64,000 nucleotides of DNA from Longimicrobiales bacterium (lineage in GTDB: Bacteria > Gemmatimonadota > Gemmatimonadetes > Longimicrobiales > Gaopeijiaceae): positions 62,001 to 126,000 of the forward strand of contig JAPKBW010000004.1 in assembly GCA_028823235.1 (NCBI GenBank), in the 5' to 3' direction. The notes below the pieces were generated by a model. That model was not told where the DNA came from. It was given only the letters and a program-made list of their open reading frames with translations, and did no database searches. Below are positions 44,805 to 53,918 of the stretch, one piece after another (within the stretch, counting starts at the first letter, position 1; each line of letters starts with the position of its first letter). Made by a program: the position numbers and the translations under genes.

Positions 44805-45116
44805 TCAGGAGTCCGACGAGCCGGAGGATCCACCCTTGTCGGAAGATCCGCTGGATTCGGCCTTCGTGCTCGGCTCCTTGGGCGCCGCCTCGGAAGACGA
44901 TTCGCCCTTGTCAGCCGAGGCCTTCTTCTTGTACTCGTCGGAGCGGGTCTCTGTGATGTAAAAGCCGTCACCCTTGAAGAGAAACCCAGCCCCACCAGAG
45001 ATCTTACGCTGGGCGGCCGCGCCACAGTCAGGGCACTCGGTTACGGGGTCATCCGACATCTTCTGAAAGATCTCGAAGCGATGGCCCTTCTGGCACTCGT
45101 AGTCGTACGTCGGCAT
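44805..45116 (-). CDS. FmdB-family zinc-ribbon protein
   Basis: A 103-residue protein with an N-terminal FmdB zinc ribbon: MPTYDYECQKGHRFE followed by CPDCGAAAQRKISGG. The second half is a low-complexity Ser/Lys/Glu/Gly-rich tail. FmdB is a putative regulatory domain and its role is not settled. ATG at 45116 gives the classical N-terminus. Confidence 0.83.
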   Translation of the reverse strand: MPTYDYECQKGHRFEIFQKMSDDPVTECPDCGAAAQRKISGGAGFLFKGDGFYITETRSDEYKKKASADKGESSSEAAPKEPSTKAESSGSSDKGGSSGSSDS

Positions 45117-45203
45117 GGAAGGCGGACGGTTGGTCGGACGCGGAAACCGCTCCGATGGGGCGACTTGGAAACCCAAAAAATTAACCCTGAGAGCGAGCGG
45201 TTG

Positions 45204-46739
45204 CTACCCGTCCCATGTGCCCCATTCCTCGCGCAGTGCATCACTGATCTCACCGAGCGTCGCACCCTTCTTCACGGCGCCGACGAGCGCGGGCATGAGG
45301 TTCCCATCCGATGCGGCCAACTGGCGAACCGCATCGACCTCTGAGCGCACCGCACCGTCGTCGCGTGCCTCACGAAACGAGCTGAGTTGAGCGACCTGAC
45401 CGGCCTCGAGCGTGGAGTAATCGGGTTGACCGATTCGGGGAGACCTTTCGTCTTCGGCATGGACATTCACGCCGACGACCGGCCGGGCTCCCGACTCGAT
45501 CTCCATCTGGAATCGATACGCCGCCTGATGAATTTCTTCCTGCATGTACTCGATGGCCTGAGCGGCTCCGCCCATCTCATCGATGCGCTCGAGGTATTCC
45601 ACGGCGAGGCGCTCGACCTCATCCGTCAGCGCCTCCACATAGTGCGAGCCACCCAATGGGTCTGCGGTCCGGGTCACCCCAGACTCCGACGCCAGAATCT
45701 GTTGGGTACGGAGTGCCAGCTTCGCAGACTCTTCGGTCGGGAGGGCCAAGGCCTCGTCGTAGCCATTTGTGTGAAGCGACTGCGTGCCGCCGAGTGTCGC
45801 CGCCAAGGCCTGCACCGCGACTCGAATCACATTGTTGAGCGGTTGCTGAGCAGTGAGCGTCGACCCTCCCGTTTGTGTGTGGAACCGCAGACGACAGGCG
45901 TGATCAGAGGCTCCGTAACGCTCACGGAGAAGCCTGGCCCACAAACGACGTGCCGCCCGGAACTTCGCGACCTCTTCAAGCAAATCATTGTGGGCCGCGA
46001 AGAAGAACGACAGGCGAGGCGCAAAGGACTCCAACTCGAGGCCTGCGTCGAGTGCTCGCTTCACATATTCCAGTCCGTTTGCGAACGTGAAGGCGATCTC
46101 CTGCGGTGCCGTGGACCCGGCCTCACGGATATGGTATCCCGAGATGGAGATCGTATTCCACTTCGGTACCTCGTGGGCACAGAAATCCATGATGTCAGTG
46201 ATGAAACGAAGGCTCTGGTCCACGGGATAGATGTAGGTACCGCGAGCGATGTACTCCTTGAGTACGTCGTTTTGAATCGTCCCACTCAACGCCGAGCGAT
46301 CGACTCCTTGTTCGTCACCGAGCGCGACGTAAAAGGCCAGCAGGATGCCCGCTGTTGAGTTGATCGTCATCGATGTCGACACTTCGCCAAGCGGGATCCC
46401 GGCGAGGAGTCGTCGCATGTCATCAAGTGAGTCGATCGCTACCCCGACTCGACCGACCTCACCGGCTGCCATGGAGGCATCCGAGTCGTATCCCATCTGT
46501 GTAGGCAGGTCGAACGCGACGGAGAGTCCGGTCTGGCCTTGATCGAGCAGATACCGAAAACGCTCATTCGTCTCTTCAGCCGTCCCGAAGCCAGCGTACT
46601 GCCGCATCGTCCAGACGCGCCCCCTATACATGTCCTCGTACACGCCCCGTGTGTAAGGAAACGCGCCGGATTTTTCCTCATTCCCGTAAGAGCGATCCAC
46701 TTGGATCCCCGAATCGGTCCGCTTGATCTGATCAGACAT
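45204..46739 (-). CDS. Methylmalonyl-CoA mutase, large-subunit catalytic domain
   Basis: A 511-residue TIM-barrel subunit of an adenosylcobalamin-dependent acyl-CoA mutase. Landmarks are [74 protein letters not shown] and [19 protein letters not shown]. The B12-binding domain is absent, so it needs a separate small subunit that is not in the window. Neighbouring carboxylase genes make methylmalonyl-CoA the likely substrate; isobutyryl- or ethylmalonyl-CoA mutase are alternatives. It overlaps the biotin-carrier gene by one base. Confidence 0.88.
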   Translation of the reverse strand: MSDQIKRTDSGIQVDRSYGNEEKSGAFPYTRGVYEDMYRGRVWTMRQYAGFGTAEETNERFRYLLDQGQTGLSVAFDLPTQMGYDSDASMAAGEVGRVGVAIDSLDDMRRLLAGIPLGEVSTSMTINSTAGILLAFYVALGDEQGVDRSALSGTIQNDVLKEYIARGTYIYPVDQSLRFITDIMDFCAHEVPKWNTISISGYHIREAGSTAPQEIAFTFANGLEYVKRALDAGLELESFAPRLSFFFAAHNDLLEEVAKFRAARRLWARLLRERYGASDHACRLRFHTQTGGSTLTAQQPLNNVIRVAVQALAATLGGTQSLHTNGYDEALALPTEESAKLALRTQQILASESGVTRTADPLGGSHYVEALTDEVERLAVEYLERIDEMGGAAQAIEYMQEEIHQAAYRFQMEIESGARPVVGVNVHAEDERSPRIGQPDYSTLEAGQVAQLSSFREARDDGAVRSEVDAVRQLAASDGNLMPALVGAVKKGATLGEISDALREEWGTWDG

Positions 46740-47263
46740 CAGTCTGTATTCTCCTCAGCCTCGATCGGCGCGAGGTCCACGAGAAGCTGATCTTTCTCAA
46801 CCGCCTGTCCTTCCGCCACCATCACCTTCGTCACAATGGCGTCAGCTTCAGCTGTGAGTTCGTTCTCCATCTTCATGGCCTCGACGATCACGACGCCCTG
46901 ACCGGCTCGAATCGTATCTCCCTCGGATACCTCGATCCGCATGACCATCCCGGGCATCGGCGCAACAATCGGGCATGGGCCCACAGAGCCGCTCCCGGCA
47001 CCTGTCATGTCCCGGATCGCTCGCGTGCGTTCATCGACGGCTTCGGCCCGAATTTTCCGTCCCCGTAAGTGCAGATCCCAGGTCTCGGGACCGGTCCGTC
47101 GGGCCGAGATGCGATGCGAGACACCATCCACGATCAGGGAGCGAATCGGACCACCCTCGAGGTGGGCGAAGTCCACGGCACATGGCAGCCCGTCGACCAA
47201 GACCTTCGGGCCATTGAGCTCGACCACGTGGGTTCGGTCACCCACAGCTACGTGGTAGATCAC
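46739..47263 (-). CDS. Biotin carboxyl carrier protein of an acyl-CoA carboxylase
   Basis: A 174-residue protein whose last ~75 residues are a biotinyl domain. The biotin Lys is about residue 131 in [10 protein letters not shown], preceded by [11 protein letters not shown]. The N-terminal ~90 residues resemble the linker region of acetyl/propionyl-CoA carboxylase alpha chains. It would carry CO2 from the biotin carboxylase at 48561-50057 to the carboxyltransferase at 50353-51903. It overlaps rlmD by four bases. Confidence 0.86.
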   Translation of the reverse strand: MIYHVAVGDRTHVVELNGPKVLVDGLPCAVDFAHLEGGPIRSLIVDGVSHRISARRTGPETWDLHLRGRKIRAEAVDERTRAIRDMTGAGSGSVGPCPIVAPMPGMVMRIEVSEGDTIRAGQGVVIVEAMKMENELTAEADAIVTKVMVAEGQAVEKDQLLVDLAPIEAEENTD

Positions 47264-48558
47264 GCCCCGTCCTCCACCCGCCTCAGCGCGACCAGTGTTT
47301 CCACATGCGCCGTCTGCGGGAACAGGTCAAATGCTTTCACGCTCTCGACCTCGTACCGAGACTCTAGAGCGCGCAGGTCGCGAGAAAGCGTGCCCGCATC
47401 ACAGCTGACGTACACAATCCGCTCGGGTGGATTGTTCAGGATCAAGGGTGGCACACTCGCATCGAGTCCTCCGCGAGGCGGGTTCACCAACAGCACATCG
47501 GCCGGCAAAGTGTCTGGCAACAGCATCTCAACGGAGCCACGCACGACGGAAAAACCCTCGGGCGCGTCGTTCTCTGCCAATTCCACCGCCGACGCGTCCA
47601 ACTCGATCCCGACCACAGACCAGCCGCGGGAGGCCAGTGCCCGCCCATACGTCCCATTCCCGCAGTACGCGTCGACGAGCTCCACAGCTGATTCGTCCTT
47701 GTCAGCACCCTCTTCGGCGAGCAGGTGAGAGGGAGCTCCGACGACCTCCAGCACGTAGTCACGAAGCGCGACCGCGGCATCCCGGTTCACCTGCTCGAAC
47801 GACGTACCTCCGCGAGCACCAGGCGTACCCAGCACGAGTGACGGACCCTTCTCCGTGCCGGCCGCCTCGTGCCACACGGCAACAATCGCCGGGACCCGCT
47901 CGACCAGAGCCCGACCTGTCCAGCCCCTGGCACCACCCTGCACTACGAGTTCCACTCCATCGTCTCCGAGGCGAAGCGTCAGCCGAAGCCGACCGGCCTC
48001 CGGGAGATGTCGAGCACCGGGCCCCCAGCTTTCCCGCAGTGCCTCCCACACGTTTGTCAGTTCATCGAGTGGCAGCAGGCATTCTCGACCTACCTCAATG
48101 ACGTGAGCCGGCTTTCCAAGGGCATGGAATCCCGCAACGACACGGCCCCCTCTCAGCCGCCGAAGAGTGTAGGTGACACGGCTCCGATACCGCTCCTTGC
48201 TCGGGGACGGAACGACCTCCGGCGGCTCAATTCCTTCGAGACCACCGATGCGCCCAAGGGCGTCCGCTATGAATCGCCCCTTCCATTCAATTTGCCGCGC
48301 GTACGGAATGTGCTGCAGCTGACAGCCGCCGCACTCCGAGTACAACGGACACGAGGCCTCGATGCGGTCCGGCCCTGGCTCGAGCAGCGCTTCGACCGAA
48401 CCGGTCGCCCAACGGGGCTTACTCTTCTCAATCTGGATTCGAACCAGATCTCCCGGAGCAGTTCTCTGGATGAACACGACGCGGCCATCAGGCAGGTCAG
48501 CAACGCCACCGCCGCCTGACCCGAGCGCTCTGACACGGACCTCTGGATTCTCGCTCAC
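47260..48558 (-). CDS. rlmD: 23S rRNA (uracil-C5) methyltransferase, RlmD/TrmA family
   Basis: A SAM-dependent RNA m5U methyltransferase of 432 residues. An N-terminal TRAM-like domain is followed by iron-sulfur Cys residues about 70, 76 and 79 (CPLYSECGGC). The SAM-binding VDAYCGNGTYG and NPPRGG motifs and the catalytic Cys in YVSCDAGTLSRDL follow. Whether the target is U1939 or U747 of 23S rRNA cannot be told from this. It is wedged between carboxylase genes with overlaps on the downstream side. Confidence 0.87.
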   Translation of the reverse strand: MSENPEVRVRALGSGGGGVADLPDGRVVFIQRTAPGDLVRIQIEKSKPRWATGSVEALLEPGPDRIEASCPLYSECGGCQLQHIPYARQIEWKGRFIADALGRIGGLEGIEPPEVVPSPSKERYRSRVTYTLRRLRGGRVVAGFHALGKPAHVIEVGRECLLPLDELTNVWEALRESWGPGARHLPEAGRLRLTLRLGDDGVELVVQGGARGWTGRALVERVPAIVAVWHEAAGTEKGPSLVLGTPGARGGTSFEQVNRDAAVALRDYVLEVVGAPSHLLAEEGADKDESAVELVDAYCGNGTYGRALASRGWSVVGIELDASAVELAENDAPEGFSVVRGSVEMLLPDTLPADVLLVNPPRGGLDASVPPLILNNPPERIVYVSCDAGTLSRDLRALESRYEVESVKAFDLFPQTAHVETLVALRRVEDGA

Positions 48559-48560
48559 TA

Positions 48561-50057
48561 TCAGTCTCCCCCTACGCTACCGGTCCTGCGCCACGCGGAC
48601 ATCGGTGATCCACTGTTCATTCTCATTCGAGGTGCTCGACGCCGACGGTGCTCGTCTTCGAGCATCGCGGCCGCGATGGCCGCAGGGACCATTTGATCCT
48701 CCGGACAGTCGGGTTCGAGCAGGTCTGGGTGTTCTTCGAGGTATCGGATAGTGAAATCCCCTGATCGGAAATCGGCCTCGTCCATGACGCGGCGATGGAA
48801 CGGTGCGCAGGTCTCAACACCCGCAATGACGAGCTCGTCCAGGGCTCGCGCCATGCGGTCGATCGCCCCGCTGCGGGTGGGCGCTGATACGATCAACTTT
48901 GCCAGAAGAGGGTCGTAATATAGCGAGACCTCTCCACCTTCGAGCACGCTTCCATCCCACCTTACACCCGGCCCAGTCGGCACCTCGAGGTGCGTGACTG
49001 TCCCGGTCGAGGGGAGAAAGCCGCCGATGTGGTCCTCCGATGTGATTCGGCACTCGATCGCGTGTCCGCTGAGCCGAACGTCCGCTTGGGCGAAGGCCAG
49101 CTTCTCCCCCGAGGCGACCCGGAACTGCCACTCCACAAGGTCCAGCCCCGTCACAAGTTCGGTCACGGTGTGCTCGACCTGAAGGCGCGTGTTCATCTCG
49201 AGGAAGAAAAATTCACCGTTCTCATAGAGGAACTCGATGGTCCCGGCGCCCCGGTAGTCCACCGCCTGCGCGGCCCGAACTGCGGTTTCACCCATTCGAG
49301 CGCGGTCCTCCTCCGACAGCACCGGCGACGGAGCCTCCTCAATGAGCTTCTGATGCCGTCGTTGAATGGAGCACTCACGTTCGCCCAAGTGTACCAGATT
49401 GCCATGTGCGTCGCCGAGTACTTGGATCTCGATGTGCCTCGGTCGCGCGAGGTACCGTTCCAGGTACACGCTGCCATCACCGAACGCCGCGAGTGCCTCG
49501 CGCGACGCAGCCTCGAATGCCCGTTTCAGGTCGTCAGGCGCCTCGACGACCCGCATGCCCTTCCCGCCCCCGCCAGCCGAAGCTTTCAAAAGAACCGGAT
49601 ACCCGATGATATCGGCAGCTTCGGCCGCCTCGTCGGGGCCCGCCACGGCATCCGTGAGGCCAGGCACGATCGGAACCCCGGCCGCAGCCATGCGGCGACG
49701 CGCTTCAGTCTTGTCCCCCATCGCTGCGATCGTCTCGGAGGTCGGTCCGATGAAGATCAGACCGGCGGCCTCGACCGCGGCCGCGAAATCGGCCCTCTCG
49801 GCAAGGAATCCGTACCCGGGATGGATCGCCTCTACCCCTTTGGCCAAGGCGAGCTCAATGATCGCGTCGCCCCGCAGATAGCTCTCCGCGGATGGCGCGG
49901 GGCCAATGCAGTAGGCCTCATCGGCCTCAAGCACATGCGCGGCCAGTCGGTCGGCCTCGGAATACACGGCGATTGTCCGGATCCCACATTCGCGGGCACC
50001 TCGGGCGATTCGGACGGCGATTTCGCCGCGATTTGCGATAAGGACGGAGCCGATCAA
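48561..50057 (-). CDS. Biotin carboxylase subunit of acetyl/propionyl-CoA carboxylase
   Basis: An ATP-grasp enzyme that carboxylates biotin, 498 residues. The start IGSVLIANRGEIAVRIARGA, the ATP lid KASAGGGGKGMRVV, ECSIQRRHQKLIEE and EMNTRLQVEHTVTE are all present. With a separate carrier and carboxyltransferase it forms an acyl-CoA carboxylase; the adjacent mutase points to propionyl-CoA. It starts with TTG at 50057, 2 bases separate it from rlmD, and about 290 bases from the carboxyltransferase gene. Confidence 0.9.
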   Translation of the reverse strand: MIGSVLIANRGEIAVRIARGARECGIRTIAVYSEADRLAAHVLEADEAYCIGPAPSAESYLRGDAIIELALAKGVEAIHPGYGFLAERADFAAAVEAAGLIFIGPTSETIAAMGDKTEARRRMAAAGVPIVPGLTDAVAGPDEAAEAADIIGYPVLLKASAGGGGKGMRVVEAPDDLKRAFEAASREALAAFGDGSVYLERYLARPRHIEIQVLGDAHGNLVHLGERECSIQRRHQKLIEEAPSPVLSEEDRARMGETAVRAAQAVDYRGAGTIEFLYENGEFFFLEMNTRLQVEHTVTELVTGLDLVEWQFRVASGEKLAFAQADVRLSGHAIECRITSEDHIGGFLPSTGTVTHLEVPTGPGVRWDGSVLEGGEVSLYYDPLLAKLIVSAPTRSGAIDRMARALDELVIAGVETCAPFHRRVMDEADFRSGDFTIRYLEEHPDLLEPDCPEDQMVPAAIAAAMLEDEHRRRRAPRMRMNSGSPMSAWRRTGSVGGD

Positions 50058-50180
50058 GACGTGGCCGGGATCAGAGGGATGCGATCAGGGGGAGGTACTG
50101 AAGCCCCTGAAGTTATCAGCCCACGTCAGAAAACAGGTAGGCGGTCGCCCGGTCTGCGCGCAGAGAGTGCCACACGCGTC

Positions 50181-50339
50181 CTAGTACCATGCCGCCCCTG
50201 TTACGACAGTCCCTTCGCCGCTGCAGATAATATCGGAATTGATGTCTTCTTCGTCCCCGTAGCTGGCCAGAATGCTCCGGAGCCGATCCGGCGTGTCTAG
50301 GGTACGATGCCCTGGCGACGGCGGCGGGTTCCCACCCAA
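50181..50339 (-). CDS. Possible small protein between carboxylase subunits
   Basis: An open frame of 52 codons from TTG 50339 to TAG 50181, in the only sizeable gap of the carboxylase cluster (50058-50352). The end reads SILASYGDEEDINSDIICS and then GEGTVVTGAAWY. I do not recognise it and see no ribosome-binding site. A small accessory (epsilon-like) subunit is possible by position only. The rest of the gap shows no other gene. Confidence 0.25.
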   Translation of the reverse strand: MGGNPPPSPGHRTLDTPDRLRSILASYGDEEDINSDIICSGEGTVVTGAAWY

Positions 50340-50352
50340 CGTGCAGGCCCTT

Positions 50353-51903
50353 CTAAAGCGGGATGTTTCCGTGCTTCCTGGCCGGATTTTCATCTCGCTT
50401 GTTCCGGAGCATATCAAGCGCGGAGATGAGGCGCGGACGCGTATCCCGCGGGTCGATCACGTCATCGACGTAGCCACGGGCAGCCGCCACATAGGGGTGG
50501 GCAAACTTCTCGCGGTACTCTTCGATTCTGGCCTCCGTTGCCGCCTGGGGGTCTTCTGAGTCGGCGATCTCCTTCCTGAAAAGAACCTCGACGGCACCCT
50601 TGGGACCCATCACCGCGATCTCAGCCTGAGGCCAAGCTAGATTCACGTCGCCCCGGATGTGCTTAGAGTTCATGACATCGTAGGCTCCACCGTACGCCTT
50701 CCGAGTGATCACCGTGAGCTTCGGCACCGTTGCCTCGGCGAACGCGTACAAGAGCTTCGCCCCATGCCGGATGATGCCACCGTGCTCTTGGGCGACCCCA
50801 GGCAGAAAGCCCGGTACATCTTCGAGTACCACCAGCGGGATGTTGAACGCGTCGCAGAAACGGACAAAGCGAGAGCCCTTTACGGACGCATCGATGTCGA
50901 GCACACCGGCCAGTGCAGCGGGCTGATTCGCAACAATGCCCACCGCGTGTCCACCGAGGTGCGCAAAGCCAACGAGCAGATTCCCGGCGAACCGTTCGTG
51001 CACTTCGTAGAAGTCACCCTCGTCTACGACATGCCCTATCACTTCTCGCATGTCATAGGGATGATTGGGGTTATCCGGAACAACTTCGAGCAATTTTTCA
51101 TCTCGTCTGTCGTACGGATCTTCGCAGCCCGCATCCGGTGCGAGGTCTCGGTTGTTCTGTGGGAGAAAGCGGATCAGGTCACGAACCGAGGCCAGGCACT
51201 CGGGCTCCGAGTCACAGGCGAAGTGTGCCACGCCCGACTTCGAGGCATGGACGTCTGCTCCCCCAAGCCCTTCCATGTCGATGTCCTCGTGGGTCACTGT
51301 CTTAACAACATTCGGGCCGGTCACGAACATGAAGCTGGTCCCGCGGACCATGTACACGAAGTCAGTGATTGCGGGGGAGTAGACCGCCCCACCCGCACAC
51401 GGCCCGAGGATCACGCTGATCTGGGGAATGACCCCGGATGCCATGGTGTTCCGCAAGAAGATGTCGGCATAGCCCCCGAGGCTGGCCACACCTTCTTGAA
51501 TTCGAGCGCCCCCCGAGTCGTTGAGCCCAATGATGGGCGCCCCGTTCTTGAGGGCCATGTCCTGAAGCTTCACGATCTTTTCAGCGTGCGCCTCAGACAG
51601 AGAGCCTCCGAATACTGTGAAGTCCTGGCTGTACGCATACACGAGGCGGCCGTGGACCGTCCCGTATCCAGTGACGACCCCGTCTCCGAGTACCTTCTGA
51701 TCGGCCAGCCCGAAATCGGTCGACCGGTGCGTCACGAACCGATCGAGCTCTACGAATGATCCCTCGTCCAGTAGTAGGTCGAGGCGTTCTCGAGCCGAAA
51801 GCTTGCCGCGGGCGTGTTGCGCCTCGATTCGCGCCACCCCACCACCCAGTTCAGCCTGCGCCGAAAGCTCTGCGAGGGTCTCTAATTTTTCGTGAATCGA
51901 CAT
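50353..51903 (-). CDS. Acyl-CoA carboxylase carboxyltransferase subunit (propionyl-CoA carboxylase beta type)
   Basis: It transfers carboxyl from biotin to an acyl-CoA. The 516 residues form a crotonase-fold pair. Recognisable parts are [92 protein letters not shown] and [17 protein letters not shown]. It overlaps the preceding lipoprotein stop by one base. Confidence 0.92.
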   Translation of the reverse strand: MSIHEKLETLAELSAQAELGGGVARIEAQHARGKLSARERLDLLLDEGSFVELDRFVTHRSTDFGLADQKVLGDGVVTGYGTVHGRLVYAYSQDFTVFGGSLSEAHAEKIVKLQDMALKNGAPIIGLNDSGGARIQEGVASLGGYADIFLRNTMASGVIPQISVILGPCAGGAVYSPAITDFVYMVRGTSFMFVTGPNVVKTVTHEDIDMEGLGGADVHASKSGVAHFACDSEPECLASVRDLIRFLPQNNRDLAPDAGCEDPYDRRDEKLLEVVPDNPNHPYDMREVIGHVVDEGDFYEVHERFAGNLLVGFAHLGGHAVGIVANQPAALAGVLDIDASVKGSRFVRFCDAFNIPLVVLEDVPGFLPGVAQEHGGIIRHGAKLLYAFAEATVPKLTVITRKAYGGAYDVMNSKHIRGDVNLAWPQAEIAVMGPKGAVEVLFRKEIADSEDPQAATEARIEEYREKFAHPYVAAARGYVDDVIDPRDTRPRLISALDMLRNKRDENPARKHGNIPL

Positions 51904-53879
51904 CAGCGTCTTCCCTGATCTTCCCGGCGGTTATTGGCTGCTTCATCCTGGCTCCCCAAAGTATCCTCGGGCGCCGGCCGGAGCTCCAAAGGCGTCAGCG
52001 CACGGTTCTGGATTCGAACGACTTCCGTCCCCCTAACCACTCGACCGTCGATCACAGAGAAGATCCCGGTCGCGCCCTCAATCGCTTCAAGGGAGCCAAA
52101 CGAGGCTTGGACTTGCTCCGGGGACACCCGCCCCGGCCGCAGGGCCTCCAGCAGCAGTAACAGGGCGTCGTACCCGATCGACGCTGTCGATCCGACCAGA
52201 CTGCGCTGGAAGTACTTCTCGTACGCCTGCCGAAAACGAAAGTCACCGGCGGAGCCAACCCCGGCGCCGACTGCGGCGGTCGCGACCACTCCTGTCGTAT
52301 GGCGCGTATCCACGACCTGGAGCGTCTGGGGATCAGTCCAAGCGGAAGTTCCAAGGATCTCGATCGCGAGCGTGTCGAGTCCAAAATGAGTCACCTGGGG
52401 AGCCAGAAAATCGATGTCTTCCAGGGGAACCGGAAGGAAAATCGCGGTCGGCTGAAGCTCCTCCACATGCAGCGTGTCGTCTTCGGTAAGACCAAGCGCA
52501 GTAATCTCATCCCGACGCAGAGCGTCCTGGGCAGCTTGAATCTGCGGCTCAAAGAAGGTGGCTCCGGCCTGATAGCCGAAGCGCCCGACGACAGGCATGC
52601 CCATCGACGCAGCAGCCCTTTCGAACGCATCGGCCTCCGCCTCGGCTTCGGGCGTCTGCGGATGCACGATCGCGATACGCTGGAACGCTCTCGATACGGC
52701 ATAGTAGGCCAGGGACGCCGCCGCCTCGATATTCGCACCCTCTAGTGAGTAGGCACCCTGTCCCGCCCTGTCAGCGCTTCGAGCGGTCGGCGAAACCAAG
52801 GTGACATCGTAGTTCCTCACATCGCCCGCCAAAAGCAGATCGCCGTCCTGCAGCATGCCTATGATACCCTGGACGCCCTCCGCTTCGAGTTCCTGTACGG
52901 CCTGCGCCGTCAGCTCAGGATCCCCTTGGTCGTCACGAACGATCAACTCGACCTGGTAGTCATCCCCAAGCGCAGTCGCAGCTGCGACCTCGATCCCCTC
53001 CGTAAGGAGCATCGAGAATTCCGCGAGCGCTGGAGGGCCTCCCATTGGTAGAACTACGCCGATCCGGAAGCTGGTCGTCCGGCCCCTACCTGCAGGCAGT
53101 TCGCCCGCGAGTACGCCCCGAGCCCAGAGCAACTCCTCACCGGCTACGCCGTCATCGATCGATCGCTGGGCGTAAATGGTGGCTGATTCCGTCCGATCCA
53201 TCTCAAGGAAGCCGACCGACAGCCGGGCCTCGGCTATCGGCGTCAGCGGTCCACGGACTGAGACTCCGTCCACAACGCTCTGGATTTCAGCTAACTCGAG
53301 CGAGTCCGTTGCCATTCGTACCATGGCCACGGACTCCTCCATCTGGGACGGATTAGCCGCTTCGTCGATTCGCAACAGCCGGTCTAGGCGGGCACCGTGA
53401 TCCTCGGAGTTCGCACGCGCCTGCAGAAGCCGCGCGCCGGGCCCACGCCGATCTCCGGCTGGCAGCAGTCCGGCGTACTGCCCCGCCGCGACATCCGCTG
53501 CGGGAAAATCACGGTTCTCCAGGTGCGCCCGTGCCGACATCTCAAGTGCCGCACCCGACACGTCAGACGCCGGGAAACGCTCAATAAGGTCCTCGGCAAT
53601 CCGGAATACTTCAGAGAAGCGTCCAGCGTCAAACGAAAGCTGAGCCTCCGCAAACAATTCTTCTGCCACACGCTGCTCAACCGCACTGATCGGCCCCGGA
53701 GACACGACGACGGGTACGTCTAGTCCAGGGCCAAGCCGAGCATCCGTCGATTCAGCCTCTCGAGTCCCACTCCCGACCGTCTGGCAGGCCGAGGTGAGTG
53801 TCCACGCGACACACCCAAGAAGGCAAAAGAAACGCCCGAACGCATATCGCGTCCGGGCGCTCCTGAACTGACCCCTCAC
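51903..53879 (-). CDS. Lipoprotein with TPR-like region and periplasmic-binding-protein (Peripla_BP_6) domain
   Basis: A 658-residue protein with a signal peptide ending in a lipobox (LTSAC, Cys near residue 32). Residues about 60-260 are helical and repeat-like. From about 270 ([20 protein letters not shown]) a branched-chain-amino-acid-receptor-like domain runs to the end. The order is reminiscent of LpoA, the activator of penicillin-binding protein 1A, but homology to LpoA is not established here. GTG 53879 is the only start that keeps the signal peptide; an intrinsic terminator overlaps its first codons. Confidence 0.75.
   Translation of the reverse strand: MRGQFRSARTRYAFGRFFCLLGCVAWTLTSACQTVGSGTREAESTDARLGPGLDVPVVVSPGPISAVEQRVAEELFAEAQLSFDAGRFSEVFRIAEDLIERFPASDVSGAALEMSARAHLENRDFPAADVAAGQYAGLLPAGDRRGPGARLLQARANSEDHGARLDRLLRIDEAANPSQMEESVAMVRMATDSLELAEIQSVVDGVSVRGPLTPIAEARLSVGFLEMDRTESATIYAQRSIDDGVAGEELLWARGVLAGELPAGRGRTTSFRIGVVLPMGGPPALAEFSMLLTEGIEVAAATALGDDYQVELIVRDDQGDPELTAQAVQELEAEGVQGIIGMLQDGDLLLAGDVRNYDVTLVSPTARSADRAGQGAYSLEGANIEAAASLAYYAVSRAFQRIAIVHPQTPEAEAEADAFERAAASMGMPVVGRFGYQAGATFFEPQIQAAQDALRRDEITALGLTEDDTLHVEELQPTAIFLPVPLEDIDFLAPQVTHFGLDTLAIEILGTSAWTDPQTLQVVDTRHTTGVVATAAVGAGVGSAGDFRFRQAYEKYFQRSLVGSTASIGYDALLLLLEALRPGRVSPEQVQASFGSLEAIEGATGIFSVIDGRVVRGTEVVRIQNRALTPLELRPAPEDTLGSQDEAANNRREDQGRR
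53825..53859 (-). terminator. Intrinsic terminator of rpsA, inside the next coding sequence
   Basis: On the minus strand an 11-bp stem with one wobble (53849-53859 with 53833-53843, 5-base loop) is followed at once by TTTCTTTT (53832-53825). It starts 60 bases after the rpsA stop and coincides with about codons 7-19 of the lipoprotein gene. Confidence 0.7.
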
Positions 53880-53918
53880 CGAAAACCCTCACTACGAGGC
53901 ACTTTCGACATTGGGCGC

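Noticed and set aside
48990-50300. 436-codon open frame on the plus strand
   Set aside because: It lies exactly antisense to the biotin carboxylase gene, whose conserved motifs are all present. Its own translation shows no domain or signal. Long antisense frames are expected in GC-rich DNA.
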